DNA of 64,000 nt from Massilia sp. ZL223 (GCF_018119395.1 NZ_JAGPWD010000030.1:1-64000); one strand, 5' to 3'; counted from the first letter of the stretch, positions 19,768-29,562 are shown. The notes: generated by a model from the letters alone, not told the origin. Numbers and translations: made by a program.

Positions 19768-21453
19768 CTAATCCGTCACCGCCCCCTTACTCGCACTCGA
19801 CGTCAGCTTCGCAAACTTCGCCAGCACCCCGCGCGTGTACTTCGCCGCCGGCTTGGTCCACGCCGCCCTCCTCCGCGCCAGCTCGTCCTCGGGCACGTTC
19901 AGCTGGATCAGCAACTGGTGCGCATCGATCGTCACCGAATCCCCTTCCCGCACAAGCGCGATCGTCCCGCCGTCGAAGGCTTCGGGCGACACGTGCCCCA
20001 CCACCATGCCCCAGGTCCCCCCGGAAAAGCGCCCGTCGGTGATCAGGCCCACCGACTCGCCCAGCCCCTTGCCGATCAGCGCCGACGTCGGCGCCAGCAT
20101 CTCCGGCATCCCCGGTCCGCCCTTGGGTCCCAGGTAGCGCAGCACCAGCACATCGCCCGGCTGGATCCCGTTCGCCAGGATCACGTCCATGGCCGACTGC
20201 TCGTCGTCGAACACCCGCGCCGGCCCCGTGATGGCCGGGTTCTTGAGGCCCGTGATCTTGGCCACCGCCCCGTCGGGCGCCAGGTTGCCCTTCAGGATCG
20301 CCAGGTGGCCCTCGTCGTACAGCGCCCGCGACAGCGGACGGATCACGTCCTGCCCCGCAGGCGGTTCGGATGGCACATCGGCCAGCTCCTCGGCCAGCGT
20401 GCGCCCCGTGATCGTCATGCAGCCGCCATGCAGCAGCCCGGCATCGAGCAGCAGCTTCATCACCTGGGGAATCCCGCCCGCGCGGTGCAGGTCGGTGGCC
20501 ACGTACTCGCCCGAGGGCTTGAGATTGCAGATCACCGGGACCTTGCGCCGCACGCGCTCGAAGTCGTCGAGCGACCATTCCACCTCGGCGGCATGGGCGA
20601 TGGCCAGGTAGTGCAGCACCGCGTTGGTGGACCCGCCGGTGGCCATGATCACCGCCACCGCGTTCTCGATGGATTCACGGGTGATGATGTCGCGCGGCTT
20701 GAGGTCGCGCTTGACCGCCTCGACCAGCACGCGCGCCGATTGCGCCGCCGAGCCGACCTTCTCGTCGTCCGGATTGGCCATGGTCGATGAATACAGCAGC
20801 GACATGCCCAGCGCCTCGAACGACGACGACATGGTGTTGGCCGTGTACATGCCGCCGCAGGAGCCGGATGAAGGACAGGCGTTGCGCTCGATGCCCTCGA
20901 AGTCCTCGCGCGTCATGCGCCCGGCCGTGAATTCGCCCACCGCCTCGAAGGCCGAGACGATGGTCAGGTCCTTGCCCTTCCAATGGCCCGGCTTGATCGT
21001 GCCGCCGTAGACGTAGATGCCGGGCACGTTCAGGCGCGCCAGCGCGATCATCCCACCGGGCATGTTCTTGTCGCAGCCGCCGATCACGACCACGCCGTCC
21101 ATCCACTGGCCGTTGACGCAGGTCTCGATGCAGTCGGCGATCACCTCGCGCGAGATCAGCGAGAACTTCATGCCCTCGGTCCCCATCGACATGCCGTCCG
21201 AAATGGTCGGGGTGCCGAACACCTGCGGATTCGCACCGGCTTCCCTGACCGCGGCGATGGCCACGTCGGCCAGTTTCTGCAGGCCGGAATTGCAGGGCGT
21301 GATGGTCGAGTGGCCGTTGGCGACGCCGATCATCGGCTTCTCGAAGTCTTCCTCGCGATAACCCATCGCGTAGTACATCGAGCGGTTCGGGCTGCGGGCC
21401 ACGCCTTCGGTGACGTGGCGGGAACGGCGGTTGTAGCGCGCTTGATCGGCCAT
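19768..21453 (-). CDS. ilvD: Dihydroxy-acid dehydratase
   Basis: Fe-S enzyme converting 2,3-dihydroxy-isovalerate and -methylvalerate to the 2-oxo acids of valine and isoleucine synthesis. The 561 aa length fits the shorter bacterial IlvD group. Cluster cysteines are visible in GGCDKNMPG and in [17 protein letters not shown]; the C-terminal region has [11 protein letters not shown] and DGRFSGGT. The start is set at MADQARYN because GAAGGAG lies 7 bp upstream; a TTG five codons earlier is inside that ribosome site. A divergent LysR gene lies 122 bp away. Confidence 0.97.
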   Translation of the reverse strand: MADQARYNRRSRHVTEGVARSPNRSMYYAMGYREEDFEKPMIGVANGHSTITPCNSGLQKLADVAIAAVREAGANPQVFGTPTISDGMSMGTEGMKFSLISREVIADCIETCVNGQWMDGVVVIGGCDKNMPGGMIALARLNVPGIYVYGGTIKPGHWKGKDLTIVSAFEAVGEFTAGRMTREDFEGIERNACPSSGSCGGMYTANTMSSSFEALGMSLLYSSTMANPDDEKVGSAAQSARVLVEAVKRDLKPRDIITRESIENAVAVIMATGGSTNAVLHYLAIAHAAEVEWSLDDFERVRRKVPVICNLKPSGEYVATDLHRAGGIPQVMKLLLDAGLLHGGCMTITGRTLAEELADVPSEPPAGQDVIRPLSRALYDEGHLAILKGNLAPDGAVAKITGLKNPAITGPARVFDDEQSAMDVILANGIQPGDVLVLRYLGPKGGPGMPEMLAPTSALIGKGLGESVGLITDGRFSGGTWGMVVGHVSPEAFDGGTIALVREGDSVTIDAHQLLIQLNVPEDELARRRAAWTKPAAKYTRGVLAKFAKLTSSASKGAVTD

Positions 21454-21575
21454 GGCGGACTCCTTCAAGGACAGGCTGCCAGCATGCCTTGGCCTGGATG
21501 ACAGGTCAAACCGGGCTGCGTGCGTGTAATATGCTGATCAAATCACCGCCCTCAATCCATACACTGTACGTATCG

Positions 21576-22475
21576 ATGACTCCGGAACTGCGCCAGCTGC
21601 GCCATTTCGTCACCGTCGCCGAAGAGCTGCACTTCGGCCGCGCCGCCGCGCGCCTGCACATGACCCAGCCGCCGCTGTCGCAGAGCATCGCCGGCCTGGA
21701 AGAGCTGCTGGGCGCGCCCCTGTTCCTGCGCAACCGGCGCCAGGTCACGCTCACGCCGGCCGGCAGCGCCCTGCTGCCGGAGGCGCGCCGCATCCTGGAG
21801 GAAGCCGGCGCCCTGCCCGAGCTGGTGCGCCGGGTCGCCTCGGGCGAGGCGGGACGCCTTGGCTTGTCCTTCGTCACCACCGCTGGCCTGTCGGTGCTGC
21901 CGGCCGTCCTGCGCCGCTACAGCGCCGCCTACCCGGCGGTGCGCATGGTGCTGCAGGAAGCGACTTCGGACGTCCAGTTCGAGGAGCTGCTGCAGGGCCG
22001 CATCGACGCCGGCTTCGTGATTCCGCCGCTGCCGCCCGACGACTTGCTGGAGTACCGCCGCATCGTCGAGGAGCCGCTGATCCTGTGCGCCCCCAGCGGG
22101 CTGGAAGCGCTGCGCGGGGAAGGACCGGTGCGCCTGCGCGACCTGCCGCCGCTGCCGCTGGTGATCTTCCCGCGCGCGGTGGCCCCGGCCCTGCACGACG
22201 CCATCCTCGCTTGCTTCCGGGCGGCCGGGGTGACGCCGGTGATCGGGCAGGAAGCGATCCAGATGCAGACCATCGTCAGCCTGGTCTCCGGCGGCATGGG
22301 CTTGGCACTTGTGCCACAATCCGTGTCGAACCTCATGCGTCCCGGCGTAGAATACCGTGCCCTGCTGGACGCCACTCCGCTGGCCGAGACCGGCCTGGCT
22401 TGGCGGCGCGACAATGCGTCCCCGGTGCTCAAGGGCTTTTTGAACCTCTTGTTTGAGACTGAATCGAAAGACTGA
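21576..22475 (+). CDS. LysR family transcriptional regulator
   Basis: A 299 aa regulator. Residues 1-65 form the winged helix-turn-helix ([20 protein letters not shown], then [18 protein letters not shown]), and the rest is the effector-binding domain. It is divergent from ilvD and ends 2 bp before lgt, so it is likely co-transcribed with lgt. Divergence from ilvD is the usual LysR layout and suggests ilvD control, but the C-terminal domain resembles general LysR proteins of uncertain effector. The start is at MTPELRQL; earlier in-frame codons would add 29 unlikely residues. Confidence 0.9.
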   Translation: MTPELRQLRHFVTVAEELHFGRAAARLHMTQPPLSQSIAGLEELLGAPLFLRNRRQVTLTPAGSALLPEARRILEEAGALPELVRRVASGEAGRLGLSFVTTAGLSVLPAVLRRYSAAYPAVRMVLQEATSDVQFEELLQGRIDAGFVIPPLPPDDLLEYRRIVEEPLILCAPSGLEALRGEGPVRLRDLPPLPLVIFPRAVAPALHDAILACFRAAGVTPVIGQEAIQMQTIVSLVSGGMGLALVPQSVSNLMRPGVEYRALLDATPLAETGLAWRRDNASPVLKGFLNLLFETESKD

Positions 22476-22477
22476 CT

Positions 22478-23287
22478 ATGCTTGTTCACCCGCAGCCGAA
22501 CCCGATCGCGTTTTCCGTCGGCCCGGTCGACATCCACTGGTACGGCCTGATGTACGTGGTGGCCTTCGCCCAGTTCCTGTTGCTGGGCCGCCTGCGCATC
22601 CGCCAGCCGCACATCGCGGCGCAAGGCTGGACCAAGGACGACCTGGACGACATGCTGTTCTATGGCATGCTGGGCGTGATCCTGGGCGGGCGCCTGGGCG
22701 AAGTGCTGTTCTACCAGCCGCTCTACTTCCTCGAGCATCCGCTCGAGATCTTCATGGTCTGGAAAGGCGGCATGTCCTTCCATGGCGGCTTCCTGGGCGT
22801 CTTGATCGCCATGGCGCTGTGGGCGCACCGGCGCAAGCGCAACCTGCTGGACGTGTACGACTTCATCGCGCCGATGGTGCCGCTGGGGTACGCGGCTGGC
22901 CGCATCGGCAACTTCATCAATGCGGAGCTGCCGGGGCGCCTGGCCGATCCTTCGCTGCCCTGGGCCATGCTGTGGCCGGGCGTGGAAGGCCCGCGCCACC
23001 CGTCGCCGATCTACCAGTGCCTGGTCGATGGCGTGCTGGTGTTCCTGATCCTGTGGCCGTTCGCGCGCAAGGCGCGCCCGCGTCTCGCGGTGGGTGCGCT
23101 GTTCACGCTGCTGTATGGGTGCGCGCGCTTCTTTACCGAGTATTTCCGGGTGCCGGATTGGGAGATCAGCGTGGCGGGGCTGCCGATCACCTCGGGGCAG
23201 ATGCTGTCGCTGCCGATGATTATCGCGGCGCTGGTGATGCTGGCCTGGGCATACAAGCAGCCGGGGAATCGAGCTGTTCACGCCTAA
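22478..23287 (+). CDS. lgt: Prolipoprotein diacylglyceryl transferase
   Basis: Inner-membrane enzyme that transfers diacylglycerol from phosphatidylglycerol to the lipobox cysteine of prolipoproteins. The 269 aa protein starts [26 protein letters not shown], the family opening, and carries the signature [14 protein letters not shown] near residue 143 and the FARKARPR loop. Several membrane helices are evident. It follows the LysR gene by 2 bp with a weak ribosome site. Confidence 0.97.
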   Translation: MLVHPQPNPIAFSVGPVDIHWYGLMYVVAFAQFLLLGRLRIRQPHIAAQGWTKDDLDDMLFYGMLGVILGGRLGEVLFYQPLYFLEHPLEIFMVWKGGMSFHGGFLGVLIAMALWAHRRKRNLLDVYDFIAPMVPLGYAAGRIGNFINAELPGRLADPSLPWAMLWPGVEGPRHPSPIYQCLVDGVLVFLILWPFARKARPRLAVGALFTLLYGCARFFTEYFRVPDWEISVAGLPITSGQMLSLPMIIAALVMLAWAYKQPGNRAVHA

Positions 23288-23290
23288 AAA

Positions 23291-23326
23291 CAACTTGGGT
23301 CCCCGCGAAGGCGGGGACCCATGTTC
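23291..23326. repeat. REP-like hairpin between lgt and the permease gene
   Basis: GGGTCCCCGC and GCGGGGACCC pair with a 4-nt loop at 23297-23320, flanked by the family's AACTT and TTCG ends. It sits 10 bp after the lgt stop, between convergent genes, and could end both transcripts. Confidence 0.8.
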
Positions 23327-23343
23327 GTTGAACTGTCCCGCTC

Positions 23344-24147
23344 TCAGTTCACCGCCTTCCAAAACATGTAAGCCGCCAGCGCATACAGAATCACCGCAAA
23401 CACCTTCTGCAGCTGCCGCACCGGCATCTTGTGCGCCGTCCTCGCCCCCAGCGGCGCCATGGTCACGCTGGCCAGCACGATGATCGCTAGCGCCGGCAGG
23501 TAGATGAAGCCCAGCGAATACGCCGGCAGCCCCGGCTCTCCCCACCCCCAATAGATATTCGACAGCGTCCCCGACAGCGCAATCGGAAACCCGAGCGCCG
23601 CGCTGGTGGCCACCGCATTGTGAATGCGCACGTTACACCAGGTCATAAAGGGCACGGACATGAAGCCCCCGCCCGCCCCCACGATCCCGGACAGCACGCC
23701 GATCCCGCCACCCACCGCGAACATTCCCGGCGCCTTGGGCAGCTCGCGCGTCCCTGCCGGCTTTTTCCCGACCAGCATCTGGGTCGCCGAGAAGGCCACG
23801 AACACGCCAAAGAAGATCGCCAGCACCGAGGAATTCATCTGCTTGCCGATCCACGGCCCGATCCAGGAACCGACCAGGATGCCCGGCGCCAGCAGCTTCA
23901 CCACCCGCCACAGGATCGCCCCATGCGCATGGTGCGCGCGCATCGAGGACAGCGAGGTAAACAGGATGGTGGCCAGCGAGGTCGCGATCGCCATGTGCAC
24001 CACCAGGTCGGGAGAGAAACCGCGCGCCGTGAAGATCATGGTAATGAAGGGCACCAGGATCATGCCGCCGCCGATGCCAAGCAGGCCGGCCGCGAAGCCG
24101 CCGAACGTGCCCATCGCCAGCAGGGCCAGAATCAACCAGACGTCCAT
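23344..24147 (-). CDS. TauE/SafE family membrane permease
   Basis: A 267 aa inner-membrane protein with about eight hydrophobic segments. It has the family's paired glycine-rich motifs GLLGIGGGMILVPF near the N terminus and GIVGAGGGFMSVPFM past the middle, which mark the two internal repeats. TauE/SafE proteins export sulfite, sulfoacetate or related organosulfur anions, though many members have no known substrate and nothing here narrows it. The ATG at 24147 is preferred over a GTG one codon earlier because AAAGGGA is better spaced. Confidence 0.88.
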   Translation of the reverse strand: MDVWLILALLAMGTFGGFAAGLLGIGGGMILVPFITMIFTARGFSPDLVVHMAIATSLATILFTSLSSMRAHHAHGAILWRVVKLLAPGILVGSWIGPWIGKQMNSSVLAIFFGVFVAFSATQMLVGKKPAGTRELPKAPGMFAVGGGIGVLSGIVGAGGGFMSVPFMTWCNVRIHNAVATSAALGFPIALSGTLSNIYWGWGEPGLPAYSLGFIYLPALAIIVLASVTMAPLGARTAHKMPVRQLQKVFAVILYALAAYMFWKAVN

Positions 24148-24150
24148 CAC

Positions 24151-24641
24151 ATTCCCTTTGCTGCCGGAGCGTGATCCGCAGGCGATGATTCGACAAATAG
24201 ACTTGCAAGCATTAATACACCAATAAAATTGAAATATGAAGAAAGCGCCAGGCGGATAAGCGGTTTATCCGGCGGGGGAAATGATGATGCATAAGGACCG
24301 GCATCGGCGAGACAAGCTGAATATGCCCGAGGCACAGTGTACCACCCGGTGCATCGGCCGATCCGCGCCAAGACTGCCAGGTTCTATTGCAACCATGCCA
24401 ATTGCAATTCCCCTTGTATTCACAGGCGCCAGCGTAAATGCGCTGAAATATGCATGACGGTTCATTTCGCCATCCCGGCACGCATCGCATTCCTTCATTC
24501 CGATCCCCTCCGCATAACCTGAGGCTAAAACTGTTGTATCTGGCTTTTCTTCCTTGCGATGTTTTATTAGCGAATGCCATACTCGGGACATAACGCTAAT
24601 ACGCAGCGGCGGTCCTGATCGGATTCGTTGGATGCGAGTTT
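24151..24641. other. 491-bp AT-richer gap with two tentative small ORFs
   Basis: No confident gene is seen. Two small frames deserve a note. On the plus strand 24281-24457 encodes 58 aa after a GGCGGGGGAA stretch, with cysteines at 20 and 24. On the minus strand 24265-24498 encodes 77 aa, starting MKECDACRDGEMN, after a good GGAGG site eight bases upstream. They overlap on opposite strands, so at most one is likely real. Neither has a convincing double-glycine leader. A small hairpin (CGGATAA / TTATCCG) lies at 24253-24271. The gap precedes an exporter operon and may hold its promoter. Confidence 0.3.
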
Positions 24642-26012
24642 TTGAGAGACATTGCTTTGCGCGACACCGTCAGCACCTCGCATGATGATGCGAAAGACTC
24701 ACCAGAGAAGCAGCCTTCCGAAACTGCCAAGCAGCCTTCCGAGCCTGTAGCCAAAACGCTGTTCCGCCAGCAGGCCGTCGAGCATGTGATGGTGCGCCAG
24801 TACGGCACCGTCATCCTGACCCGCCCGGTCAGCCATGCGGTCCTGACCGGCGTGTTCGTCACCCTGGCCTTGCTCTTGATCGCCTTCTTCGCCTTTTTCG
24901 AGACCACCCGCAAGGCCCACATCCAGGGCATGCTGGCCCCGGCCGCGGGCGTCACCCGGGTCTACTCGAACCAGGCCGGCGTCATCCGCGAAGTCCGCAT
25001 CAAGGAAGGCCAGCAGGTACGCGAAGGCGATATCCTGTTCGTCGTGTCCAGCGAGCGCGGCAGCGCCGATCCGCGCTCCACGGAAGCCCTGATCTCCGAA
25101 TTGCTGGTGCGCCGCCGCGACAGCTTCCGTACCGAATTGCAGCAGGCGAAAGTGCAGGCCGGGCATCGCCGCACCGCCTTGCAGCAGCGCGCCAAGGACC
25201 TCGAAGGCGAGATCCAGCGCCTCGACAACCAGGCCCTGATGCAGAAGCAGCGCATCTCCCTGTCCGAACAGACCGTGGCGCGCTTCGCCCAGCTGAAGGC
25301 GACCAACTACATCTCGGCGGCGCAGTTGCAGGAGCGCGAAGCCGAGCTGCTCGACCAGCGCCAGCGCCTGCTCGAGATCGACCGCGTGCGCTCCGCCACC
25401 CGGCGCGACCTGACGGCCACCCGGGCCGAGGAACAGGACATCGCGGTGCAGGCGCTGCGCGACGAGAACGCCTTGCGCCGCAACGCGACCACGCTCGAAC
25501 AAGACCTGACCGAGAACGAAGCGCGGCGCGAGATCCCGATCCGCGCGCACCTGAGCGGCACCATCACCGCGATCACGGCGAACCTCGGCCAGACCGTGGG
25601 CGGCGCGACCTCGCTGGCCTCGATCCTCCCGGATGGCAGCAAGCTGGAAGCGGAAATGTACGTGCCCTCGCACGCGGTCGGCTTCATCAAGCCGGGCATG
25701 ACGGCCCTGCTGCGCTACCAGGCCTTCCCCTACCAGAAGTTCGGCCAGCATCCGGCCCGCGTGCGCGAAGTGGCCACCACCTCGGTGCGTCCGGACGAGC
25801 TGCCCACCTCGGCGGCGGCGCTGCCGGGCGCATCCCAGTCCGAGCCGGTGTACCGCATCCGCCTCGAGCTCGACAAGCAAACTGTCCAGGCCTACGGCGC
25901 GCCGATGCCGCTGCGCTCGGGCATGCTGGTCGACGCCAGCGTGCTGCTCGAGCGCCGCAAGCTCTACGAATGGGTGCTGGAGCCGCTGTTCAGCATTTCA
26001 GGCCGCCTGTAA
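24642..26012 (+). CDS. HlyD-family membrane fusion protein of a C39-type exporter
   Basis: A 456 aa periplasmic adaptor. A cytosolic N terminus (about 65 residues) leads into LFRQQAVEHVMVRQYGTVILTRP, the typical entry of bacteriocin-type adaptors, then one membrane helix (AVLTGVFVTLALLLIAFFAFF, about 68-88). A lipoyl-like half (VIREVRIKEGQQVREGDILF), a long coiled-coil hairpin (about 165-285) and the returning lipoyl/beta domain (REIPIRAHLSGTITAI) follow. The start codon is uncertain: the frame opens at TTG with no clear ribosome site. It is followed after 76 bp by its ABC partner. Confidence 0.88.
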   Translation: MRDIALRDTVSTSHDDAKDSPEKQPSETAKQPSEPVAKTLFRQQAVEHVMVRQYGTVILTRPVSHAVLTGVFVTLALLLIAFFAFFETTRKAHIQGMLAPAAGVTRVYSNQAGVIREVRIKEGQQVREGDILFVVSSERGSADPRSTEALISELLVRRRDSFRTELQQAKVQAGHRRTALQQRAKDLEGEIQRLDNQALMQKQRISLSEQTVARFAQLKATNYISAAQLQEREAELLDQRQRLLEIDRVRSATRRDLTATRAEEQDIAVQALRDENALRRNATTLEQDLTENEARREIPIRAHLSGTITAITANLGQTVGGATSLASILPDGSKLEAEMYVPSHAVGFIKPGMTALLRYQAFPYQKFGQHPARVREVATTSVRPDELPTSAAALPGASQSEPVYRIRLELDKQTVQAYGAPMPLRSGMLVDASVLLERRKLYEWVLEPLFSISGRL

Positions 26013-26088
26013 TCACACAAGCTTTTCTCAATCATCCGCTGGCCGCGGCGAGTGCGCCGCGTCCAGCCCAGCTTGATCGCCATCGAGT

Positions 26089-28233
26089 ATGCAATTTCCT
26101 CTTCTTTCCCAGCTAGCCTTCTGGAACACCCGCCGCCTGCCGGTGCTGCTGCAGACCGAGGGCGCCGAATGCGGCCTCGCCTGCGTCGCCATGGTCGCCA
26201 GCTACTGGGGCCACCAGATCGACATCCCGAGCATGCGCCGCCGTTTCGCGGTGTCGATGAAGGGCGTCAACCTGAAGGGCCTGATGGCCATGGCCACCGG
26301 CCTGTCGCTGCAAACGCGCCCGCTCAAGCTGGACCTGCAGCACCTGCCGGAACTGAAGCTGCCCTGCATCCTGCACTGGGACCTGAACCACTTCGTGGTC
26401 CTCAAGTCGGTGTCGGCCAGCCATGTCGTGGTCCACGATCCGGCCGTGGGCGAACGGCGCATGCCGATGGCGGAATTCGCCAAGCATTTCACCGGCATCG
26501 CGCTCGAGCTGACGCCGACCGCGCAGTTCGAAGCCAGGGAAGAACGCCAGCAGTTCTCGCTGATCTCGCTGATGGGTCGGGTGGTCGGCCTGCGCCGCGG
26601 CCTGCTGCAGATCCTGGCGCTCGGGCTGGCCCTGCAGGTGTGCGCCCTGATCGCGCCCTTCTACATGCAGTGGATCGTCGACGAAGCCCTGCTGGCCTCG
26701 GACCGCGACCTGATCACGGTGCTGGGCTGCGGCTTCCTGCTGCTGGTGCTGCTGCAGACCGCGATCGGGGCGGTCCGCTCCTGGGTCACCACGGTGCTGT
26801 CCACCAGCCTGAACCTGCAATGGCTGGGCAACGCCTTCGCCCACCTGCTCAAGCTGCCCCTGCCCTATTTCGAGAAGCGCCACACCGGCGACATCGTGTC
26901 GCGCTTCAGTTCGATCCAGCGCATCCAGACCAGCCTCACGACCCAGTTCGTCGAAGGCGTCATCGACGGCGCGCTGGTGCTGGGCACCCTGATCATGATG
27001 CTCCTGTATAGCACCACCCTGGCGGCCGTGGCCTGCGTGGCGGTGGTCCTGTACGCGCTGCTGCGCTGGTCGATGTACCGCCCGCTGCGCGACGCCAACT
27101 CGGAACAGATCATCCACGCCGCCAAGCAGCAAAGCCATTTCATGGAGACGGTGCGCGGCATGCAGAGCATCCGCCTGTTCGGCCGCAGCGAAGAGCGCCG
27201 CTCGGGCTGGATGAATTCGCTGACCGATGAGTTCAACGCCCAGCTGCGCATCGCCAAGCTGTCGGTCTCCTACCAGACCGCCAACACCCTGCTGTTCAGC
27301 GGCGAACGCGTGATCGTGATCTGGCTCGCGGCCCTGGCCGTGCTCAGTAACGAGTTCTCGATCGGGATGGTGTTCGCCTTCATCAGCTACAAGGACCAGT
27401 TCAGCCAGCGCATGGCGAGCCTGATCGACAAGCTGTTCGAACTGCGGATGATGCGCCTGCACGGCGAGCGCGTGGCCGACATCGTGCTGGCCGAAGCGGA
27501 ACGCGACGACGAGGTCGCCGAAGTCGACGCCAGCCACATCATGCCGGCGATCGAGATCAAGAACCTGAGCTTCCGCTATTCCGACAGCGAGCCCGAAGTC
27601 GTGCGCGGCCTCAACCTGAGCATCCCCGCCGGGCAGTGCGTGGCGATCACCGGCCCTTCGGGCTGCGGCAAGACGACCCTGATGAAGCTGCTGCTTGGCC
27701 TGCTCACGCCGACCGGCGGCGAGATCCGCGTGGGCGGCGTGCCCCTCGGTTCGCTCGGGCTGGGGAATTACCGCCACATGCTGGGGACGGTGATGCAGGA
27801 CGACACCCTGTTCGCCGGTTCGATCGCCGACAACATCAGCTTCTTCGATCCCCTGGTCGACATGCAGCGCGTCTACGGCTGCGCCGAACTGGCCGCCATC
27901 GCGCCCGAGATCGCCGCCATGCCGATGGCCTTCAACACCCTGGTCGGCGACATCGGCACCGGCCTGTCGGGCGGCCAGAAGCAGCGCATCCTGCTGGCGC
28001 GCGCGCTGTACAAGAATCCGAAGATCCTGGTGCTGGACGAAGCGACCAGCCACCTGGATGTGTGGAACGAGCAGGCCGTGAACCAGGCGATCGCCAGGAT
28101 CCCGCTGACCCGCATCATCGTGGCCCACCGCCCGGAGACGATCAACATGGCGCAGCGCGTGATCGTGCTGCAGAACGGCCAGGTGCTCCAGGACGTGACC
28201 AAGCCCGTGCCCGAGGACAAGCAGGCCGCTTGA
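26089..28233 (+). CDS. C39 peptidase-containing ABC exporter, bacteriocin/RaxB type
   Basis: A 714 aa inner-membrane ABC transporter that cleaves and exports double-glycine leader peptides. Residues 1-135 are a C39 peptidase with an intact catalytic set: Q22, C28 (EGAECGLACVAM), H101 (LNHFVVLK) and D117 (VHDPAVG). Six membrane helices follow (about 160-450). The nucleotide-binding domain has Walker A GPSGCGKTT, signature LSGGQKQR and Walker B ILVLDEA. The intact cysteine separates it from HlyB-type transporters, which lost the residue. Its operon partner is the HlyD protein upstream. No substrate gene, immunity gene or TolC gene is adjacent. Confidence 0.93.
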   Translation: MQFPLLSQLAFWNTRRLPVLLQTEGAECGLACVAMVASYWGHQIDIPSMRRRFAVSMKGVNLKGLMAMATGLSLQTRPLKLDLQHLPELKLPCILHWDLNHFVVLKSVSASHVVVHDPAVGERRMPMAEFAKHFTGIALELTPTAQFEAREERQQFSLISLMGRVVGLRRGLLQILALGLALQVCALIAPFYMQWIVDEALLASDRDLITVLGCGFLLLVLLQTAIGAVRSWVTTVLSTSLNLQWLGNAFAHLLKLPLPYFEKRHTGDIVSRFSSIQRIQTSLTTQFVEGVIDGALVLGTLIMMLLYSTTLAAVACVAVVLYALLRWSMYRPLRDANSEQIIHAAKQQSHFMETVRGMQSIRLFGRSEERRSGWMNSLTDEFNAQLRIAKLSVSYQTANTLLFSGERVIVIWLAALAVLSNEFSIGMVFAFISYKDQFSQRMASLIDKLFELRMMRLHGERVADIVLAEAERDDEVAEVDASHIMPAIEIKNLSFRYSDSEPEVVRGLNLSIPAGQCVAITGPSGCGKTTLMKLLLGLLTPTGGEIRVGGVPLGSLGLGNYRHMLGTVMQDDTLFAGSIADNISFFDPLVDMQRVYGCAELAAIAPEIAAMPMAFNTLVGDIGTGLSGGQKQRILLARALYKNPKILVLDEATSHLDVWNEQAVNQAIARIPLTRIIVAHRPETINMAQRVIVLQNGQVLQDVTKPVPEDKQAA

Positions 28234-28238
28234 CCGGT

Positions 28239-28697
28239 TTAAGCCCGGAACAAGCCTTCGATGAAGCGCCACTCGGCGGCTTCCACCGGCGAGACCGACA
28301 GGCGGCTGCCTTTGGCCAGCAGCTTCATCCCCTCCAGCTCGTGGTGGCTTTTCAGCTCGCCCAGGGGCAGCAGGCGGGTCTTCCTTACGTAGCGGATCTC
28401 GACCGAGAGCCACCTGGGGTTTTCCGGCGTGGCCTTGGGGTCGAAATAGCGGCTGCTTTCGTCGAACTGGGTCGGGTCCGGATACGTGGTGCCGACGATC
28501 TCGACGACGCCGGCGATGCCGATCTCGGCGCAGCTGGAGTGGTAGAAGAAGGCCAGATCGCCCACCTGCATCTCGCGCAGGAAGTTCCTTGCCTGGTAAT
28601 TCCGGATGCCGGTCCATGCGAAGCTGCGCGCTGGTTCCGCGGCGATGTCGTCGATGCTGATGTCGTCCGGCTCGGATTTGAGCAGCCAATAGCGCAT
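28239..28697 (-). CDS. EVE domain-containing protein
   Basis: A 152 aa PUA-like EVE domain protein, opening MRYWLLKSEPDDISIDD with FAWTGIRNYQARNFLREM and DLAFFYHSSC, the hallmark segments of the family. EVE domains read modified bases in DNA or RNA; the bacterial stand-alone forms have no settled role. The ATG has an AGGAGG site. It is on the same strand just downstream of the 6S RNA gene and its terminator. Confidence 0.92.
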   Translation of the reverse strand: MRYWLLKSEPDDISIDDIAAEPARSFAWTGIRNYQARNFLREMQVGDLAFFYHSSCAEIGIAGVVEIVGTTYPDPTQFDESSRYFDPKATPENPRWLSVEIRYVRKTRLLPLGELKSHHELEGMKLLAKGSRLSVSPVEAAEWRFIEGLFRA

Positions 28698-28737
28698 GGC
28701 GCCTCCTGACAAAAACAAACGCGCCGGTGGCAGCGCG

Positions 28738-28774
28738 CAAAAGAAAAGCGGTTGCGTACCGAGTGCGCAACCGC
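28738..28774 (-). terminator. Terminator after 6S RNA
   Basis: On the minus strand GCGGTTGCG and CGCAACCGC form a 9-bp stem with a 9-nt loop, followed by TTTTCTTTT. It lies 12 bp past the predicted 3' end of 6S RNA. Confidence 0.85.
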
Positions 28775-28785
28775 CTGTGTATTAT

Positions 28786-28961
28786 TGCCCCGCCTGTGCC
28801 GTTTCTGCCGGCATCCCGAACCAGAACGGTTCAAGGTGGTCGCGGTCAGATCAATTTCGGGTTCGTCGGACTAGCGACGCTCACGCCCATCGAACGTGTT
28901 CCACAACCTATGCGTAAGAATGGTTCAAGGAATATATGGCAAATCTCGAACACCGCAGGGT
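28786..28961 (-). ncRNA. ssrS: 6S RNA
   Basis: A small RNA that binds sigma70-RNA polymerase and represses many promoters in stationary phase. The minus strand from 28960 begins CCCTGCGGTGTTCG and ends near GGCACAGGCGGGGC, so the ends pair as the closing stem. The internal part has the conserved pieces CCTTGAACC, TTACGCATAGGTT and GAACCCGAAATT. The location directly downstream of zapA is conserved in proteobacteria. Ends are set to within a few bases. A strong promoter lies at 28969-28996 and a terminator follows. Confidence 0.88.
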
Positions 28962-28968
28962 AGTGCGC

Positions 28969-28996
28969 AGTTTACTCCCTTGGCCCGGCATGTCAA
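28969..28996 (-). promoter_or_regulatory. Sigma70 promoter for 6S RNA
   Basis: On the minus strand TTGACA (28996-28991), a 16-bp spacer and TAAACT (28974-28969) sit just upstream of the predicted 5' end. The -35 box is consensus. Confidence 0.8.
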
Positions 28997-29009
28997 ACGG
29001 TTTTGACCG

Positions 29010-29321
29010 TCAGGACAGATTTTCCTGCGGAGCGAGGGCCTTATCCAGCACCGTGTGCATGGCTTCCAGCTTCTGCTTGACTTCGAGGATGGACATGTCC
29101 GACAGCGGGCCCTGTGGCGATTTCACCGACAGGAATTCGGCCGCGACCGACAGCGCGGCCATGACAGCGATGCGGTCCGTGCCCTTGACCTTGCCCGAAT
29201 CGCGCAGCGCGCACATCTTGCCGTCGAGGTAATGGACGGCTTCGCGCAGGGTGCGCTCCTCGCCCTCGCGGCAGGCCAGGCGGTAGGGCTGGCCCATGAT
29301 GGTGACGTCGAGATGGATCAT
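29010..29321 (-). CDS. zapA: Cell division protein ZapA
   Basis: A 103 aa Z-ring associated protein that crosslinks FtsZ filaments. It has the globular N-terminal region (LDVTIMGQPYRLACREGEE, then LREAVHYLDGKM) and the C-terminal coiled coil (MAALSVAAEFL through VKQKLEAMHTVLDKA). Its start overlaps the stop of the upstream coiled-coil gene as ATGA. The 6S RNA gene follows it, the usual order. Confidence 0.95.
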   Translation of the reverse strand: MIHLDVTIMGQPYRLACREGEERTLREAVHYLDGKMCALRDSGKVKGTDRIAVMAALSVAAEFLSVKSPQGPLSDMSILEVKQKLEAMHTVLDKALAPQENLS

Positions 29322-29557
29322 TGGGTGGCCTCGCTTTCGTCCGCACCGCCCTCGTCCGCCTCAGGGGCCGGCGGCAGCTGCCCGAGCAGCGCTTCCACGC
29401 GGCGCTGGGCTTCCTGCAGCCGCTCCTTGAAGGCGACGTTCTCGACGCTCAGCAAGTGGTTGGCCTGGCGCAGCAGGTAATTCTCGGCACGCAGCGACTG
29501 GGTCAGCTGGGCGAGCCGGTCGATTTTGTCTGAGAGGTCTTGGAATTCGGAAATCAT
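29318..29557 (-). CDS. Short coiled-coil protein, DUF904/ZapB-like
   Basis: A 79 aa protein that is almost entirely coiled coil (FQDLSDKIDRLAQLTQSLRA, ENVAFKERLQEAQRRVEALL), with an acidic tail. It is translationally coupled to zapA through a 4-bp overlap. Proteins of this DUF904 type preceding zapA in betaproteobacteria are likely ZapB analogues acting with ZapA at the division ring; the function is inferred from context. Confidence 0.85.
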   Translation of the reverse strand: MISEFQDLSDKIDRLAQLTQSLRAENYLLRQANHLLSVENVAFKERLQEAQRRVEALLGQLPPAPEADEGGADESEATQ

Positions 29558-29562
29558 TCGAC

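Noticed and set aside
24236..24259. Seven-codon frame ending in Gly-Gly before the exporter
   Set aside because: The resemblance to a double-glycine leader is chance: it is too short and lacks the leader consensus.
26113..28770. An 885-codon minus frame over the C39 exporter
   Set aside because: It is the antisense shadow of a gene with intact protease and ATPase motifs.
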